This document shows, piece by piece, positions 16,701 through 24,333 of a DNA stretch of 34,329 nucleotides. Location: contig JBFMBH010000031.1 in the NCBI GenBank assembly GCA_040755095.1, positions 1 to 34,329 on the forward strand. Reading direction: 5' to 3'. How positions within the stretch are numbered: position 1 is the stretch's first letter; each line of letters starts with the position of its first letter. The notes under the pieces were generated by a model. It ran no database searches. It was not told the origin of the DNA and was given only the letters and a program-made list of their open reading frames with translations. This stretch comes from Thermodesulfobacteriota bacterium (GTDB taxonomy: Bacteria; Desulfobacterota; Desulfobulbia; Desulfobulbales; JBFMBH01). The position numbers were made by a program, and so were the translations under genes.

Positions 16701-17399
16701 TTATTGGGCGTTGCCGGCAGGCGGGTGCGGGCGGACACCCAAGCGGAGGGCGGCCAGGTCCTCGCCGTGGACCAGGGCCTCACCGACACAGCGGCCCAGG
16801 CCCCGCACCTCCTCGATCTGGGACCGGGAATGACCGTACCGGGGATAGAAGCGGGACAGGAGGGGATGCCGTTCCGGCCGCCGGCCGGCGATCTTCAGAA
16901 AGACGCCCAGGGTGCGCCAGGGCTCGGCGCAGGGATGGGTCAGCACCAGAAAATTGACCACCCGGCCGCCGCAGGCGGCAAGACGCCGGCGCAGGTAGGC
17001 CAGATGGGTGCGCCAGTAGCCCCGGCAGGAGATGACCGGCAGCACCGGCCGGTCATGGACCAGGGCCGGCGCATCCCGGTCCAGGAAGGAGAGGACAGGA
17101 CCGCTGGGGCTGTAGGACCAGGTGGGACCGGCCACGACCACCAGCTGGAAGTCGCCAGCCGCCGGGGAGGAAAGCGGGGCGATGGCCAGCCGCTGCCGGA
17201 AGAAGGTGGCAAGCATCATCACCAGCGTCGGTGCGATGCCGGCCAGGGGAAAGCGCAGCGGGGCCAGGGGCTGCAGCCGCTCCACCACCACCTGGACCCC
17301 GGCCTCCGCCAGGCCCGCAGCCAGGGCTTGCACCAGGGCCCGGGTCTGGCCGGAGAAGGAGAAGGTCACGATGAGGACGCGCCGCTGGCTCACAGGCAT
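16701..17399 (-). CDS. flavodoxin-like protein
   Basis: This 232-residue protein begins RRVLIVTFSFSGQTRALVQAL, the beta1-loop-alpha1 phosphate-binding element of flavodoxins. It continues with QLVVVAGPTWSYSPSGPVLSFL, similar to the second FMN loop, and VLPVISCRGYWRTHLAYLRR, similar to the third. It is probably an FMN-binding flavodoxin-family or NAD(P)H-dependent reductase-like protein, longer than a simple flavodoxin. A hydrophobic stretch (APTLVMMLATFF) interrupts the fold and might touch the membrane. The start is 13 nt after the mgtE stop with a weak Shine-Dalgarno, so expression is probably coupled to mgtE. It converges with the HDOD gene, 48 nt away, with no clear terminator. Confidence 0.75.
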   Translation of the reverse strand: MPVSQRRVLIVTFSFSGQTRALVQALAAGLAEAGVQVVVERLQPLAPLRFPLAGIAPTLVMMLATFFRQRLAIAPLSSPAAGDFQLVVVAGPTWSYSPSGPVLSFLDRDAPALVHDRPVLPVISCRGYWRTHLAYLRRRLAACGGRVVNFLVLTHPCAEPWRTLGVFLKIAGRRPERHPLLSRFYPRYGHSRSQIEEVRGLGRCVGEALVHGEDLAALRLGVRPHPPAGNAQ

Positions 17400-17412
17400 C
17401 CCAGGAAGGCCT

Positions 17413-18759
17413 TCAGTGGAGCAGGGGCAACAGCATGGTGGCCAGGCTCAGGAAGATGGAAAAGCCGCACACGTCGGTGGTGGCGGTGATGAAAATGGAA
17501 GAGCCCAGCGCCGGATCCAGGCGCAAGGCCTTGAGGGTCAAGGGGATGCCGGAGCCCACCAGGCCAGCCACCAGCAGATTGGCCACCATGGCCAGGAACA
17601 TGATCAGGCCCAGCCACGGGTTGCCGTGCCAGAGGAAGGCCACAAGGCCCATGACCACGCCGACCACCGCGCCATTGACGCAGCCGATCCCGGCCTCCCG
17701 CAGGATGGTGCGCCAGCCGGCTGCGGCCTCGATCTCGCCCAGGGCGATCCCCCGCACCGTCACCGCCAGGGTCTGGGTGCCGGCGTTGCCGGAAAGGCCG
17801 GCCACGATGGGCATCATCGCCGCCAGCACGATGTACCGGGAAAGGGTGTCCTGGAAATGGCTGACCACCAGGGAGGCCAGCATGGCTGTGCCCAGGTTCA
17901 CGGTCAGCCACGGGCAACGCAGCCGGATGCTGGTGAAGATCGAGGCGCCGGGGTGCTCCTCGGCATCGGTGCCGGCCATGCGCAGCATGTCCTCGGTGGC
18001 CTCGGCAGTCACCACGTCCAGGGCATCGTCGTGGGTGACGATGCCCACCAGGGCGTCACCGCCGTTCACCACCGGCAGGGCGATGAGGTCGTGCTTGGCG
18101 ATGAGGGCCGCGGTCTCCTCCTGGCTGTCGCCGGCCCGGACAAAGATCACGTCCGGGTTCATGATGTCCCCCACCCGGGCGCTGGGCCTGGCCAGGATCA
18201 GCCCCCGCAGGGAGACCAGACCCACCAGTTGGCGCCGGTCGTTGATGACATAGGCGTAGTAGATGGTCTCCTTGCCGGGCCACTCGTGGCGGAGCTTCTC
18301 CAGGGCTGCGGCGACGGTGAGCTCCGGCCGCAGGGTGACGTAGGCCGAGGTCATGATGGCGCCGGCAGTGCCCTCGGCATAGGCGGCCAGCTTGCGGATA
18401 TCCTCCCGCTCCGCCCGGGCCAGCAAGGGGAAGATCTCGTCCTGGACCTCATCCGGCAGCTCCTTCATGAGATCCACCCGCTCGTCGGCGGACATGGCGC
18501 TCACGAGGTCGGCGACGGTCTCCCGGGGGATGGCCTCCGCCACCTGCCGTTGCACCGCCAGCGGCAGGTGGCCGAAGACCATGGCTCGCCGCAGGCGGGG
18601 GACCTCCGCGAGGATGGCCCAGATCTCGGCCGGCGACCGGTTCTCCAGACGCTCCGCCAGGGTGGCGTCCGGCAGCCCCTCCAGGGGATCGCGCTGGATG
18701 GTATCGAGGTCATGCAGCAGGACGGCGTCGAGGCTCGACGCCGCGGTCTGGCTGGTCAT
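17413..18759 (-). CDS. mgtE: magnesium transporter MgtE
   Basis: This 448-residue inner-membrane Mg2+ channel has an N-terminal superhelical domain (about 25-125: PAEIWAILAEVP, LPLAVQRQVAEAI, MKELPDEVQDEIFPLL), a CBS pair (about 130-255: AGAIMTSAYVTL, VGDIMNPDVIFV) and a five-helix pore domain with MPIVAGLSGNAGTQTLAV and TTDVCGFSIFLSLA. In MgtE the cytoplasmic N and CBS domains bind Mg2+ and close the pore. GGAGGTGAGCC precedes the ATG at 18759. The transcript appears to begin about 250 nt upstream and to include a leader ORF and hairpins, listed separately. The flavodoxin-like gene follows 13 nt later. Confidence 0.95.
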   Translation of the reverse strand: MTSQTAASSLDAVLLHDLDTIQRDPLEGLPDATLAERLENRSPAEIWAILAEVPRLRRAMVFGHLPLAVQRQVAEAIPRETVADLVSAMSADERVDLMKELPDEVQDEIFPLLARAEREDIRKLAAYAEGTAGAIMTSAYVTLRPELTVAAALEKLRHEWPGKETIYYAYVINDRRQLVGLVSLRGLILARPSARVGDIMNPDVIFVRAGDSQEETAALIAKHDLIALPVVNGGDALVGIVTHDDALDVVTAEATEDMLRMAGTDAEEHPGASIFTSIRLRCPWLTVNLGTAMLASLVVSHFQDTLSRYIVLAAMMPIVAGLSGNAGTQTLAVTVRGIALGEIEAAAGWRTILREAGIGCVNGAVVGVVMGLVAFLWHGNPWLGLIMFLAMVANLLVAGLVGSGIPLTLKALRLDPALGSSIFITATTDVCGFSIFLSLATMLLPLLH

Positions 18760-18778
18760 GGCTCACCTCCGTTGGAAG

Positions 18779-18794
18779 GCCGCCGGGCGGCGGC
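18779..18794 (-). promoter_or_regulatory. GC hairpin just upstream of the mgtE ribosome-binding site
   Basis: GCCGCC (18779-18784) and GGCGGC (18789-18794) can pair with a 4-nt loop. On the mgtE transcript this stem ends about 8 nt before the GGAGGT. There is no T-run, so it is not an intrinsic terminator; it could affect translation or protect or expose neighbouring sequence. Confidence 0.4.
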
Positions 18795-18813
18795 AGGAGG
18801 GAGCCGAAGGGGT

Positions 18814-18828
18814 GGGCCCAGGGGGCCC
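18814..18828 (-). promoter_or_regulatory. GGGCCC hairpin at the leader-ORF stop codon
   Basis: Two GGGCCC blocks (18814-18819 and 18823-18828) can form a 6-bp stem with a 3-nt loop. The base of the stem is the G of the leader ORF's TAG (18830-18828 on the minus strand), so a ribosome finishing the leader would cover it, while one that drops off early would let it form. Confidence 0.45.
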
Positions 18829-18938
18829 TACGGACGGCACCTCCTGCTGGCAGCGCCAAGGCCGGCGGCCAGCGGGCTCGCCAGACCCCGGCGGGCGGCG
18901 AGCAGTGACAAACGGCAACTAGGTCCAGGGTCGTCCAT
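18828..18938 (-). CDS. candidate mgtE leader peptide (36 aa)
   Basis: A 36-codon ORF lies inside the mgtE leader. It starts with ATG at 18938 preceded by AGGAAGGAACAT, a strong Shine-Dalgarno, and ends with TAG at 18830-18828, about 70 nt before the mgtE ATG. The product begins MDDPGPSCRLSLLAARRG, is rich in Ala/Leu/Arg afterwards, and has no domain. The acidic-proline opening followed by basic residues recalls enterobacterial MgtL ([17 protein letters not shown]), whose translation aborts at low Mg2+. Position, ribosome-binding site and residues are seen directly; the sensing role is inference. An overlapping longer minus-strand frame here lacks these features. Confidence 0.5.
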   Translation of the reverse strand: MDDPGPSCRLSLLAARRGLASPLAAGLGAASRRCRP

Positions 18939-18966
18939 ATGTTCCTTCCTGACTGAGGGATACTCC

Positions 18967-18991
18967 GGCGGCCTTCCAGAGGGCAGCCGCC
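18967..18991 (-). promoter_or_regulatory. hairpin near the 5' end of the mgtE leader
   Basis: GGCGGC (18967-18972) and GCCGCC (18986-18991) can pair over a 13-nt loop between the predicted transcription start (about 19007) and the leader ORF. It may be a 5' stabilising element or part of a larger fold. Confidence 0.3.
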
Positions 18992-19013
18992 TTCCAAGCG
19001 TGACAACTTCACC

Positions 19014-19041
19014 AATATAGTGGTCCTGCCGGACCTGTCAA
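19014..19041 (-). promoter_or_regulatory. near-consensus sigma70 promoter for mgtE
   Basis: On the minus strand TTGACA (19041-19036) is followed after 16 nt by TATATT (19019-19014). This is one of the best promoter matches in the window. The start would be near 19007, giving a leader of about 250 nt before mgtE, which contains the 36-codon ORF and the hairpins. Confidence 0.7.
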
Positions 19042-19106
19042 CGCCAAAACTAGCCAGGGCCGCAGCCGCGGCCCCGCAGATGGCGGGGCCAGGCTGTGCA
19101 AAACCG

Positions 19107-19135
19107 TTGCCGTGGCCAGGTCGCCCTCCTATACT
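19107..19135 (+). promoter_or_regulatory. sigma70-type promoter for the metallophosphoesterase/hemG unit
   Basis: TTGCCG (19107-19112) and TATACT (19130-19135) are separated by 17 nt. The start near 19142 lies 40 nt upstream of the ATG at 19182. It faces away from the mgtE promoter, leaving about 65 nt between the two -35 boxes for shared regulation. Confidence 0.6.
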
Positions 19136-19181
19136 GGACCGGCCGGCTGCCGTTGGCCGGTCTTCGCGAGGTCTTCACGCC

Positions 19182-19844
19182 ATGCGTCTCATCGCCCTGG
19201 GCGACATCCACCTGGACGCCGCGGTCTGCCACTCCATTCCTGGCATCGGTCAGGCGGATGCGATCCTCATCACCGGGGATCTCACGAACTTCGGCGGCCG
19301 CCGCGAGGCCGCCGCGGTGCTGGCCACCCTTGCCACCGCCAACCCCAGGCTCTTTGCCGTGGCTGGCAATCTGGATCGGCCCGAGGTGAACGATCTTATG
19401 GCCGAGCAGGGGATCAGCCTGCACGGCCGAGCGATCCGCTTCGGGGAGTTGGCCATCTGCGGCCTCGGCGGCTCCAATCCCACCCCGTTTGCCACCCCCA
19501 ACGAGCTGGCGGAAGACGAGCTGGCCCGCCTGCTGGCCGCAGCCTGGCAGCAGACCGCCGGGGCCGACACCGTGCTCCTGGTCAGCCACCCGCCCCCCTG
19601 GGGCACCCGCACGGACCGCCTGGCCTCGGGCCAGCACGTGGGGAGCCGCGCGGTGCGCGCCTTCATCGAGAGCCATCAGCCGGCCCTGTGCCTCACCGGC
19701 CACATCCATGAGGCCCGGGGCGAAGACCGGATCGGCGCCACCCGGATCATCAACCCGGGTCTGGTCCGCCAAGGCGGCTGGATCGAAGTGACCTGGCAGG
19801 ACGGGATTCTTACGGGCCGGCTGCATCTCGGCCCGGGAGGCTGA
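19182..19844 (+). CDS. calcineurin-like metallophosphoesterase
   Basis: This 220-residue protein has all five metal-site motifs of the calcineurin-like family in order: GDIHLD (8-13), GDLTNFGG, GNLDR, SHPPPWG and GHIHEARG. It is predicted to be a cytoplasmic dinuclear-metal phosphoesterase of the YfcE/class III type; the substrate could be a cyclic nucleotide or other phosphodiester and cannot be told from sequence. The ATG at 19182 is preceded by GAGG at 10 nt and the family N-terminus MRLIALGDIH starts there. It is followed 3 nt later by the protoporphyrinogen oxidase gene. Confidence 0.9.
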   Translation: MRLIALGDIHLDAAVCHSIPGIGQADAILITGDLTNFGGRREAAAVLATLATANPRLFAVAGNLDRPEVNDLMAEQGISLHGRAIRFGELAICGLGGSNPTPFATPNELAEDELARLLAAAWQQTAGADTVLLVSHPPPWGTRTDRLASGQHVGSRAVRAFIESHQPALCLTGHIHEARGEDRIGATRIINPGLVRQGGWIEVTWQDGILTGRLHLGPGG

Positions 19845-19847
19845 TCC

Positions 19848-21233
19848 ATGGCAGACGAGGCGGCAGTGGATGTGCTGGTGGTGGGGGCCGGTTTGTCGGG
19901 CCTGGCGGTCGCGCACTTCCTGGCCAAACGCCAGCCCGGTGCCCGGATCGCCCTGCTGGAAGAAGGCCCGCGGCCCGGGGGTGCCATCGCCACCCTGCAG
20001 GAAGACGGTTTCCTGGCGGAATGGGGTCCCCACGGCTTCCTCGACAACGTCGCCGAAAGCCGCGAGCTTCTGGCGGATCTGGACCTGGCCGCCGATATCC
20101 AGAAGGCGCCCCTGTCCTCCTTTGTCCGCTACATCTGCCGCCGGGGCCGCCTGGTCCTGGTTCCCCAGTCACCGCCCCGGATCCTGGCCAGCCCCCTCCT
20201 CTCGTTCCGGGACAAGCTGCGGGTCCTGGGGGATCTGTGGCAGCCGCCCCTGGCCGGCGAGCCGACCGTGGCGGACTGGGCCAGCTACCGCTTCGGCAAG
20301 GGGGTGCTGCCGGTGGTGGACGCGGTGCTCACCGGCACCTATGCCGGCGATCTCAATCGGCTGGCCATCGATGCGGTGATGCCCGGCGTCCGGCGGCTGG
20401 AGCGGGAGCACGGCTCGGTGCTGGCCGGCCTGGTCGCCAGCCGCAAAGGCGGGAAGAAGGGGGAGCGCCGCGGGCTGCCGTCCATGGTCTCCTTCCGGCA
20501 GGGCATGGAGCGGCTGATCGAGGCGCTGGCCGAACGGCAGCCGGATCTGCGCCTGGCCACCGGCGTCACCTCCATCGTTGCCAAGGAGCCGGGCTGGCAG
20601 GCCCAGACCAGCCGGGAGGTGCTTACCGCCGGCCAGCTGGTGGTGGCCCTGCCGGTGAACCGCGCCTTGCCCCTCCTGGCCGCCCTGGGGCGGCCGCCGG
20701 TGGCCGCGGTGCCCGAGGCGCGGCTGGCCAACGTGGTCATGGGCTTCGGCCCAGAGGCCCAGGTGCCCTTCGGCTTCGGCTATCTGGCCCCGGAAGAGGA
20801 GCAGCGCTTCGCCATGGGCGCCCTTTTTTCCACCCACATGTTTCCAGGCCGGGCGCCGGCGGGCATGGTCCTGGTGGAGGCCCTGGTGGGCGGGCGCCGC
20901 CATCCCGAGCGCCTGGATCTGCCGGACGACACGCTCATCCGGCAGACCTACGCCGACCTGGCCCGCCTCATCCACCTGCCGGAGCCACCCCGCCATGTCC
21001 GGGTGCTGCGGCCCAAGGCCGGCATCCCCCAGCTGGAAGTGGGGCACCCAGGCCTGGTGGCCTGGCGGGATCAGCTGGTCGCCCGCCTACCCGGCCTCTT
21101 CGTCTGCGGCTTCGGCTGGAACGGCATCGGCATGAACGACATGATCAAAGAGGCCAGGGTGGTGGCCGGCCAGCTGGCCGAGCGCCACCTCCAGGCCAGC
21201 GAGGCGGCAGCCGTCAAGGGGGTGTACGTCTGA
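19848..21233 (+). CDS. hemY: protoporphyrinogen oxidase (HemG/HemY type, FAD)
   Basis: This 461-residue flavoprotein oxidises protoporphyrinogen IX or coproporphyrinogen III in heme synthesis. The N-terminal dinucleotide fold VLVVGAGLSGLAVAHFLA (GxGxxG at 13-18) is followed by LLEEGPRPGGAIAT. WGPHGFLD and SVLAGLVASRKGG resemble the substrate-side region, and the C-terminal FAD motif is LFVCGFGWNGIGMNDMIKEA. GGAGG sits 7 nt before the ATG. No other heme gene is adjacent. The heme-c kinase in this window would need heme supply. The stop lies 11 nt from the convergent dnaA stop; a 5-bp stem (GAGGC/GCCTC) lies between but has no T-run. Confidence 0.92.
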   Translation: MADEAAVDVLVVGAGLSGLAVAHFLAKRQPGARIALLEEGPRPGGAIATLQEDGFLAEWGPHGFLDNVAESRELLADLDLAADIQKAPLSSFVRYICRRGRLVLVPQSPPRILASPLLSFRDKLRVLGDLWQPPLAGEPTVADWASYRFGKGVLPVVDAVLTGTYAGDLNRLAIDAVMPGVRRLEREHGSVLAGLVASRKGGKKGERRGLPSMVSFRQGMERLIEALAERQPDLRLATGVTSIVAKEPGWQAQTSREVLTAGQLVVALPVNRALPLLAALGRPPVAAVPEARLANVVMGFGPEAQVPFGFGYLAPEEEQRFAMGALFSTHMFPGRAPAGMVLVEALVGGRRHPERLDLPDDTLIRQTYADLARLIHLPEPPRHVRVLRPKAGIPQLEVGHPGLVAWRDQLVARLPGLFVCGFGWNGIGMNDMIKEARVVAGQLAERHLQASEAAAVKGVYV

Positions 21234-21244
21234 GGCCGGCGCCT

Positions 21245-22570
21245 CTACCCCAGGTCCCGCCCCAACCGCTCCACCAGGTGCTCGATCTCGGCCCGCACCC
21301 GGCCATCCCGCCGCACCAGGTCCCCCACCGTCTTCACCGCATGCACCACGGTGGAATGATCCCGGTTGAAGGCCTTGCCAATGGCAACCAGCCCCTGGTC
21401 GGTCAACCGGCGGGCCAGATACATCCCCACCTGCCGGGGAAAGGCCACCTCCCGCTTCCGGGTCTTGGACTGCAGCTCCGTCACCGGCACCCGGTAGGCG
21501 CGGCTGATGTAGGCCCGGATCGCCTCCACGGTCACAAGCGGCGTGCGGCCCACCAGATCGGCCACCAGCTCCTGCACCATCTGCCGATCCGGCGCCCGGC
21601 CTGCCAGATCCACCCGGGCCCGGAGGCCGACCACCGCGCTCTCCACCTGGCGGATGTCGCCCCGCAGGTTCTCCGCCAGGTACGCCGCCAGCTCCTCGGA
21701 CAGCTCCAGGCTCACGTAGGCGCACTTGCGCTTGACGATCAGGCAGCGGGTGGCCGCATCCGGGGGGTTGATGGAGGTGACAAGGCCGGCGGCCAGCCGG
21801 GAGCGGAAGGTGGTGTGCAGCCCGGGGATGTCCCGGGGCGACTGGCTGCCGGTCAGGATCACCCGCTTGCCATTGGCCAGGAGGGCGTCCAGGGTGTCGT
21901 TCAGCTCCGTCTGGGTCCGCTCCTTGCCGGGCAGCCGATCGATACCCTCCAGCACCAGCACATCGCACTGGCGGCGGTACTTGTCCTTGACGCCCTCCAG
22001 GCCGCTGCCCCGCACCCCCTCCACCACCTCCTGGGAGAACTGGCCTACCGTGGTGTAGATGAGCCGGGCTCCCGGATCATGCTGGAGGAGGTGATGGGTC
22101 ACCGCCTGGGCGAGGTGGGTCTTGCCCAGGCCGGTGCCCGCCTCCAGGTACAGGGAGGGTCCGTAGGCCTGGTCACCGCTGGCTATGGCCCGGCAGGCGG
22201 AAAAGGCCAGGGCGTTGCAGCTGCCGACCACGAACTGCTCGAAGGTATAGCGAGGGTTCAGGGTGCGGATCTGAGCCCGGCCGGGCGCCATGGTGGGCAG
22301 ACAGGGCTGCACCGGCCCTGCCGCCGTGCCCTCCGGCACCGCTTGGGCCACCTCGAGACGGATCTCCCCGGACCAGCCGGCCTGGCCAGCCGCCTCCCGC
22401 ATCAGGGGCAGGTAGTTGTCGGCAATCCAGTTCAGAGAGAAGCGATCCGGACAGACCAGCACCAGGCGGTTGTCCGCTTCCCGCTCACAGGCCAGGGATT
22501 CGATCCACAGGCGGTAGGTGCTGTCAGGAAGCCGGTCCTTGAGAATCGCCTTCACCCTCGTCCACGCCAT
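21245..22570 (-). CDS. dnaA: chromosomal replication initiator DnaA
   Basis: This 441-residue protein has the full DnaA layout. Domain I is AWTRVKAILKDRLPDSTYRLW, with a linker to about 105 and the NPRYTFEQFVVGSCNALA entry of the AAA+ domain. Walker A is AGTGLGKTHL (144-153) and sensor I is VILTGSQSPRDI. The arginine region is FRSRLAAGLVTSINPPD. Domain IV carries the DNA-binding signature FNRDHSTVVHAV. The Walker B position reads VLVLEGIDRL rather than the usual LLIDDIQ, so the second acidic residue is Gly209. The ATG at 22570 follows AGAGGAGAGAGGGAT; an upstream ATG at 22624 lacks this. No dnaN, recF or gyrB is nearby, so this may be a relocated gene or a paralogue. Confidence 0.9.
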   Translation of the reverse strand: MAWTRVKAILKDRLPDSTYRLWIESLACEREADNRLVLVCPDRFSLNWIADNYLPLMREAAGQAGWSGEIRLEVAQAVPEGTAAGPVQPCLPTMAPGRAQIRTLNPRYTFEQFVVGSCNALAFSACRAIASGDQAYGPSLYLEAGTGLGKTHLAQAVTHHLLQHDPGARLIYTTVGQFSQEVVEGVRGSGLEGVKDKYRRQCDVLVLEGIDRLPGKERTQTELNDTLDALLANGKRVILTGSQSPRDIPGLHTTFRSRLAAGLVTSINPPDAATRCLIVKRKCAYVSLELSEELAAYLAENLRGDIRQVESAVVGLRARVDLAGRAPDRQMVQELVADLVGRTPLVTVEAIRAYISRAYRVPVTELQSKTRKREVAFPRQVGMYLARRLTDQGLVAIGKAFNRDHSTVVHAVKTVGDLVRRDGRVRAEIEHLVERLGRDLG

Positions 22571-22803
22571 ATCCCTCTCTCCTCTCGTGCCATGATCGTT
22601 TGCAGAGGTGGGGTGCACCATCACCCGGTAGCGGCCGTCTGGGCCGCCCCACTGCCAACAGGACAGATCTCACCCGTGACGGGGAGTCTCGCCGGCAGGC
22701 CCCGCCGGACAGCACCTCGCTGGCTCTGCCCGGTCGCAGGTTTTGTCTGGATTGGGAATTGTTCCGTGATGGCCAGGGGCACAGGCGACTGACCGTGCCC
22801 GAC

Positions 22804-22848
22804 GGCCTCCTTTGTAAAGGAAATGTTATGCTCCTGTCAAAGGCGGCC
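22804..22848 (-). promoter_or_regulatory. inverted repeat overlapping a candidate dnaA promoter
   Basis: GGCCTCCTTTG (22804-22814) and CAAAGGCGGCC (22838-22848) are inverted repeats with one mismatch in 11. The right arm overlaps TTGACA on the minus strand (22840-22835). The left arm overlaps the poor -10 candidates TTTACA/TTACAA 16-17 nt further. A nested near-palindrome CCTTTGTAAAGG lies at 22809-22820. This could be an operator on the dnaA promoter. Confidence 0.35.
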
Positions 22849-22879
22849 TGGACCGATTGCCCGACTGGCCCGGACAACT

Positions 22880-22888
22880 TTATCAACA
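22880..22888 (+). promoter_or_regulatory. DnaA-box-like 9-mer
   Basis: TTATCAACA differs from the consensus TTATCCACA at one position and lies about 310 nt upstream of dnaA. A single box is compatible with autoregulation but could arise by chance. Confidence 0.25.
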
Positions 22889-23103
22889 GGGACGAGCCCC
22901 CTTCCGGAGTAGGGATTCCGGACGGACGCCACGTAACCGGCTGCAAGAGCGTTTCTTTCGCCTTCAGCCCAAAAGCCTGGCCCCGCAAGGGACTGCGGCC
23001 GGCGGTCCTCCCCTTGCCAACAGGGGACGCCTGGGGACCAACCGGTCCATTCTCGACCGCAAGGCCAATTTGCTCCTCCAGACGCCTGTTTTCTCCCCCG
23101 GGC

Positions 23104-24333
23104 TCACGGCGAGTTAGGCCGGGGGCCCGGAGGGGCCGGCTGCCAGCCCACTGCCGCCCGCGCCCGATCGCTGAGCGCCAGGACAAGAACGGCAAGGCCA
23201 GCAAAAAAGGTCACCAACGCGCCGGAAGCCAGAAAGCTGCCGCCGTAGCCCAGCCAGCGGTTGAGGCCGCCGGCGGCCAGGGCGGCAGCGAAGGTGGCCA
23301 CGGTGCGCACCCCGTAAAGAAGGCCGGAGCTGCCGCCCAGTCGGGCGCTGGGGAAGAACTGCGCCGTGAGCACCGACAGCTCCAGGAGGGCCACCGCGTC
23401 GCCCGTGGTGTGCAGGATGCGGATCACCAGAAGACTTGCCAGCCCCGAAGCCCAGGCAGTGGCGGTCTGGAACAGGCCGGAGACAACCAGTCCCCCCAGA
23501 ACAAAGCGGAAGGGCGCCTGCGGCCGATCCCGCAGGCGGCCGATGACCGGGACGATCGCCGCCATCCACAGCCCGAGGCCGGCGAAGACCAGGCCAACGG
23601 TGCCGGGCCCCAACCCCAGCTCCTGGACCATGAACAGGGAGAGGGAGGTCTGCTCCACCCCGAAGTGGGTGCCGATCACAAAGACGCAGGCCGCGAGAAG
23701 GAGGGGAGCCGGTTGCCAGAGATCCCGTCGATACTCCCGGAAGCCCGGCAGCCGCACCGGGCTGTCCGGCATGTCCAGCCCCACCAGAAAGACCAGGATG
23801 GCGCCAAGCGCAGCTGCGGCGAAAAGCAGCCCAGCCTGGTCGCTGACCCCGAGCAGCAGGCCGCCGGCCAGGGGTCCCAGGCCGTAGCCCAGGTAGGTGG
23901 CCAGTTGGAAGGAGGCGATCCGCTGGCCCCGCTCTTCGCCGCCGAAGAGCTTCAGGAACAAGGCCTCGCTGACGACCACCAGACCGGCGAAGGCGGCCCC
24001 TCCTGCGACCACCAGCCCCAGAATCGGCACCAGCGAGCGGACCACGAGCAGGCCCAGGAAGTACAGCGACAGGACAACGGCGCAGGAAAGGATCGTCCGC
24101 CGGGGAGAGAAGCGGTCGGCCATGACCCCCATGGGCAGCATGAGGATCATGGAGGCCAGACTGAAGAGGCCAACCACCAGACCGATCCTGGGATCCGCGA
24201 CCCCCTGGCCGCGCAGGATCACCGGCAGATGGGCGAAGACCAGCCAGTGGCTGCCGTGGATCAGGAAGCGCTGCAGCACGAAGCGGAGCCGTTCCGGCTT
24301 CGGTGCGGCAGCGCGCTTGGATAGCTCTTGCAT
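23104..24333 (-). CDS. major facilitator superfamily transporter
   Basis: This 409-residue inner-membrane protein has about 12 hydrophobic segments in two halves. The MFS motif A is seen between TM2 and TM3 as GVMADRFSPRRT, and a related GRLRDRPQAPFR follows the mid-loop in the second half. The loop FREYRRDLWQPAP joins the halves. The substrate cannot be told; sugar-porter and drug-efflux signatures were not seen. The ATG at 24333 (MQELSKRAAAPKPERLRF) starts a short basic N-terminus before TM1 but has no Shine-Dalgarno. The frame is open upstream into the hemerythrin promoter region and that part is not credible. The hemerythrin gene is divergent, 124 nt away. Confidence 0.88.
   Translation of the reverse strand: MQELSKRAAAPKPERLRFVLQRFLIHGSHWLVFAHLPVILRGQGVADPRIGLVVGLFSLASMILMLPMGVMADRFSPRRTILSCAVVLSLYFLGLLVVRSLVPILGLVVAGGAAFAGLVVVSEALFLKLFGGEERGQRIASFQLATYLGYGLGPLAGGLLLGVSDQAGLLFAAAALGAILVFLVGLDMPDSPVRLPGFREYRRDLWQPAPLLLAACVFVIGTHFGVEQTSLSLFMVQELGLGPGTVGLVFAGLGLWMAAIVPVIGRLRDRPQAPFRFVLGGLVVSGLFQTATAWASGLASLLVIRILHTTGDAVALLELSVLTAQFFPSARLGGSSGLLYGVRTVATFAAALAAGGLNRWLGYGGSFLASGALVTFFAGLAVLVLALSDRARAAVGWQPAPPGPRPNSP

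Larger units (their letters stand above)
22571..23103. other. gene-free region upstream of dnaA
   Basis: About 530 nt lie between the dnaA start and the stop of the MFS gene, both on the minus strand. It holds an imperfect 11-bp inverted repeat around a -35-like TTGACA (listed separately), a palindrome-like GGGAATTGTTCC (22754-22765 region), and two TCCGGA sites (22903-22908 and 22917-22922). A DnaA-box-like TTATCAACA lies at 22880-22888, and the short core CAACAGG recurs near 22657, 22884 and 23029. No protein frame here is credible. There is no cluster of canonical DnaA boxes or AT-rich tract, so an origin is not supported. Confidence 0.45.

Noticed and set aside
21234-21246. Terminator between hemY and dnaA
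   Set aside because: A 5-bp stem with no T-run; too weak to call.
20021-22792. Plus-strand open frame of over 900 codons crossing hemY and dnaA
   Set aside because: It overlaps two certain genes in other frames and has a low-complexity Gly/Pro/Arg/His composition.
22571-23103. Replication origin next to dnaA
   Set aside because: Only one DnaA-box-like 9-mer, no AT-rich unwinding tract, and no dnaN/recF/gyrB neighbours.
22524-23204. Minus-strand frame spanning the dnaA upstream region
   Set aside because: It runs into both neighbouring genes, has no recognisable domain or ribosome-binding site, and the region carries palindromes instead.
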